A DNA stretch of 64,000 nucleotides from Oscheius dolichura (Eukaryota; Nematoda; Chromadorea; Rhabditida; Rhabditidae): the NCBI GenBank assembly GCA_932521035.1, contig OW051496.1:9796001-9860000 (forward strand), written 5' to 3'. The translations under genes and the position numbers were made by a program. Every line of letters begins with the position of its first letter. The first letter of the stretch is position 1. The notes beneath the pieces are model-generated. The model did no database searches. It saw only the letters and a program-made list of their open reading frames with translations, and was not told the DNA's origin. Shown piece by piece: positions 63,089 to 64,000 of this stretch.

Positions 63089-63240
63089 GGCTCTGCCCTC
63101 AGTAGTCCAATTCCCTGCACCCGTAAAGTCTCGGCAAGACAAATTCATAAAGGCGTCACAGTTTTATAACAGTTTGAATAAAGATGATCCTTCTGCCGAG
63201 ACTTTACGGGTGCAGGGGATCGACTATCGATGGTCGAGCC
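63089..63240. repeat. MITE B copy 7
   Basis: CCCTGCACCCGTAAAGTCTC and GAGACTTTACGGGTGCAGGG arms. Confidence 0.85.
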
Positions 63241-63541
63241 TTGTAATCAGGGTACCATAATGTTTCCATGATGCTGCCGGTCTTTTTTTAAAATAAAAAT
63301 TGGCTTCTGCCACCTAAAGAAGTTCATGTTGTGGCTTTAAACCCTTCCCCCTCTATCCAAAAAAAACTATAGGTTGGCGTCACGTGGACGTAAAATTAGG
63401 TTCTTATCAGCTAAAACCATCGCCTTCCCGACCAACGCTCTTCGGCCCTAATTAAACCAGAGAAAGAAAGATTTATTTACAACAACAACCCGTGTTTTAT
63501 ATGGTTAAGAATCTCCGTGTACATCTTTTCTTATTCCTTGA

Positions 63542-64000
63542 CTATAAATTAAATTTTTTCTGATCAACGGCTTCTTTAATCTCTTCCGTCATGGGCAGAT
63601 ATGTCTCCTTATCCCGGTAGTATACATCTTCCCCGTGGTATCCTTGCTTTTGCAGATCGGTTTTTCTCATTTTAAAGGTGGCTACAAAAGGAAGTAAACT
63701 AGTTTAAAGTGGAAAATACCTGTCTTCTGAATTTCTGGAAGGAGGCGAATAAAAAGGGGAATTGCATAGGGAGGAAGGCTCTGATGGAATTGGCCATGGA
63801 GCGTGGAACACAAGGACTGGGTGTCCATCCCGGGAACTATGGTAATGGCTGCCATTCCGGCTCGTCCTTCACAACCTGGAAAAATGATATAAGAATAGGA
63901 GCGGAGGTGCAAATTACCTGGAACAGTGACACCATAGACGGCGCAGTCTTCAATTCCCTTTATTTGACAAAGGACGGCTTCTACCTCGGTCGTAGAGACA
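63542..64000 (-). CDS. Fatty-acid transport protein / very-long-chain acyl-CoA synthetase (SLC27 type), C-terminal part
   Basis: Minus exons 63918-beyond 64000, 63720-63875 and 63542-63681. The visible part reads VSTTEVEAVLCQIKGIEDCA, VYGVTVPG, CEGRAGMAAITIVPGM, LPPYAIPLFIRLLPEIQKT, ATFKMRKTDLQKQGYHGED, and ends EEIKEAVDQKKFNL. STTEVE, VYGVxVPGxEGRAGMAA, LPxYAxPxFIR and TFKxxKTxLxxxG are diagnostic of the SLC27 family, membrane-associated enzymes that activate long-chain fatty acids to CoA esters and promote their uptake. The family fold continues beyond the window edge; nothing abnormal is seen in this part. Confidence 0.85.

Larger units (their letters stand above)
59486..63541. other. Long interval with few assignable features
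   Basis: Holds the unresolved coding-like segment at 59704-60088, a plus-strand frame at 60163-60414 (contains FVPLSGEHTMVIWQSPHN, no partner exon found), MITE A copy 22, a 10-bp-stem hairpin GACGGCTAAT/ATTAGCCGTC near 62873-62898, and MITE B copy 7. The rest shows nothing recognisable. Confidence 0.35.

Noticed and set aside
1-64000. CRISPR arrays, rRNA genes, bacterial operon or prophage features
   Set aside because: No regularly spaced direct repeats or rRNA-like stretches were seen; spliced genes and poly(A) signals show nuclear eukaryotic DNA.

Overview
The window reads as a gene-dense animal genome, most probably a nematode. The evidence is: introns mostly 35-60 nt with TTTCAG or TTTTAG acceptors; AATAAA-type poly(A) signals; frequent TACTGTA words; a tandem pair of divergent nuclear hormone receptors; a locally expanded F-box-like family; a LEC-type galectin with a Gly/Tyr tail; and possible trans-splice acceptors directly before start codons. 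Species and clade cannot be named from the sequence. Gene models below were built by hand by joining reading frames across GT-AG introns and comparing paralogs inside the window. No database search was possible.

Left part (1-15.8 kb): a cluster of terminal nucleotidyltransferase (TUTase/Cid1-like) paralogs. The window opens on the 3' end of one copy, then holds one apparently complete copy (827-3997) and two broken ones (10.2-12.5 kb). Between them lie a small lysine-rich-tail protein family on the minus strand (8700-9315 intact, 5.8-7.35 kb disrupted, 21.1 kb a fragment). A galectin gene (14708-15775) closes this part.

F-box-like family: plus-strand members lie at 12.8-23.1 kb and 41.1-42.9 kb, minus-strand members at 43.8-55.4 kb. 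Intact members encode about 290-335 aa and share one five-exon layout with fixed intron phases. Around them are pseudogenes and orphan exons (4.4, 12.8, 13.9, 41.1, 46.7, 49.1 and 58.95 kb).

Middle (24.8-40.8 kb): two tandem nuclear receptors, a secreted multi-basic propeptide-like gene, a secreted or membrane-anchored leucine-rich-repeat protein on the minus strand, a gene-poor 3.6 kb stretch, and a NUDT6-type Nudix hydrolase. A segment of the LRR gene (one exon plus its intron) has been copied twice, in opposite orientations, into introns of the second receptor and of the propeptide gene.

Right part (45.6-64 kb): a truncated PDI-like thioredoxin protein with a GGHC active site, a kelch-repeat protein, a C2H2-type zinc-finger protein 24 nt upstream of a tiny Lys/Glu-rich protein, a short neuropeptide-precursor-like gene, and at the right edge the 3' end of a fatty-acid transport protein/very-long-chain acyl-CoA synthetase.

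Repeats: at least 22 copies of one 150-180 bp MITE (A), 7 of a palindromic 150 bp element (B), 4 of a third (C), a foldback family (E) and several single inverted-repeat elements. Many sit inside introns and some coincide with gene truncation.
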